Assembly (NCBI GenBank): GCA_023485645.1
Contig: JAMCZM010000043.1
Location: 1-5,193, forward strand
Reading direction: 5' to 3'
DNA length: 5,193 bases
Origin: Candidatus Martarchaeota archaeon
GTDB lineage: Archaea; Micrarchaeota; Micrarchaeia; Micrarchaeales; Micrarchaeaceae
Part shown: positions 4,925 through 5,193 of the stretch, one piece after another
Layout: each line of letters starts with the position of its first letter
Numbering within the stretch: the first letter of the stretch is position 1
Position numbers and translations under genes: made by a program
The notes under the pieces: generated by a model
What the model was told of the DNA's origin: nothing
The model's input: the letters and a program-made list of their open reading frames with translations, nothing else
The model's database searches: none

Positions 4925-5193
4925 ATGTTAAGTAATAGTCGCATCAACAACGATAAGCTTGTTTTAGAATTTATATCGAGTGAGAGTCATATATCGATAA
5001 GAAGATTGGTCGAAATACCGGTGGCTGATATACTATCAATATCACGATTGTCCACCTATGGTTCTATAAAGGATTATAAGCTATTTTTATCAAATCTTGC
5101 AATTGGCATACGTGATCATACATGTGTTGATAGGGACGGATGCTTTATATTCGAATTGCATAATCCATCCAGGGCACTGCTATCAGAGTCAAT
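4925..5193 (+). CDS. Hypothetical protein, N-terminal 89 residues, cut by right window edge
   Basis: The frame is open from ATG 4925 to the end of the window without a stop. I do not recognise the sequence. It begins MLSNSRINNDKLVLEFISSE, continues with HISIRRLVEIPVADILSI (23-40) and DYKLFLSNLAIGIRDHT (50-66), and ends in DRDGCFIFELHNPSRALL (69-86). The alternating charged and hydrophobic residues suggest a soluble protein; no signal peptide or membrane helix is visible. Amino acid composition (rich in Ile, Ser, Leu and Asp) and codon use resemble the neighbouring genes. A Shine-Dalgarno and a TATA-like box lie upstream. It is on the same strand as the other unknown gene, with a 139-base gap, so it probably has its own promoter. 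Function cannot be inferred from the part visible. Confidence 0.65.
   Translation, partial: MLSNSRINNDKLVLEFISSESHISIRRLVEIPVADILSISRLSTYGSIKDYKLFLSNLAIGIRDHTCVDRDGCFIFELHNPSRALLSES

Overview
The window is AT-rich archaeal DNA, roughly one third G+C by eye. The archaeal assignment rests on four genes: archaeal-type ribosomal proteins uL30 and uL15, a coiled-coil protein of the archaeal COG1340 type, and a beta-CASP ribonuclease of the archaeal CPSF type. Some starts are preceded by GTGAT-type Shine-Dalgarno sequences, as expected for an archaeal 16S 3' end. The small ribosomal proteins and the break-up of the spc ribosomal operon suggest a reduced genome such as a DPANN or ARMAN-like lineage. 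That last step is inference, because no marker gene suitable for placement is present.

Layout. Five genes lie on the minus strand and, read from right to left, are uL30 (4090-3680), uL15 (3680-3279), a GT4 glycosyltransferase (3262-2123), the coiled-coil protein (1898-1221) and a beta-CASP nuclease that runs off the left edge (1134-1). The first three form a tight cluster: uL30 and uL15 share one base, and 16 bases separate uL15 from the glycosyltransferase. An AT-rich gap of about 220 bp with two perfect palindromes and a probable promoter separates the cluster from the coiled-coil gene. A divergent intergenic region (4091-4248) leads to two plus-strand genes of unknown family: 4249-4785, and a second from 4925 that is cut by the right edge.

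Functional reading. The minus strand combines ribosome components, a putative lipid or surface-glycan glycosyltransferase, and an RNA-processing or decay enzyme. It is housekeeping content in an unusual order. I found no CRISPR array, insertion sequence, tRNA or rRNA gene, and no clear new defence or mobile system.

The points most worth checking are three. First, an exact 25-bp inverted repeat has one arm forming the first 25 bases of the window and the other inside the same nuclease gene, which looks like a fold-back artefact at a contig end. Second, the coiled-coil gene may have lost its real ATG start to a one-base indel. Third, there are two unrecognised plus-strand proteins.
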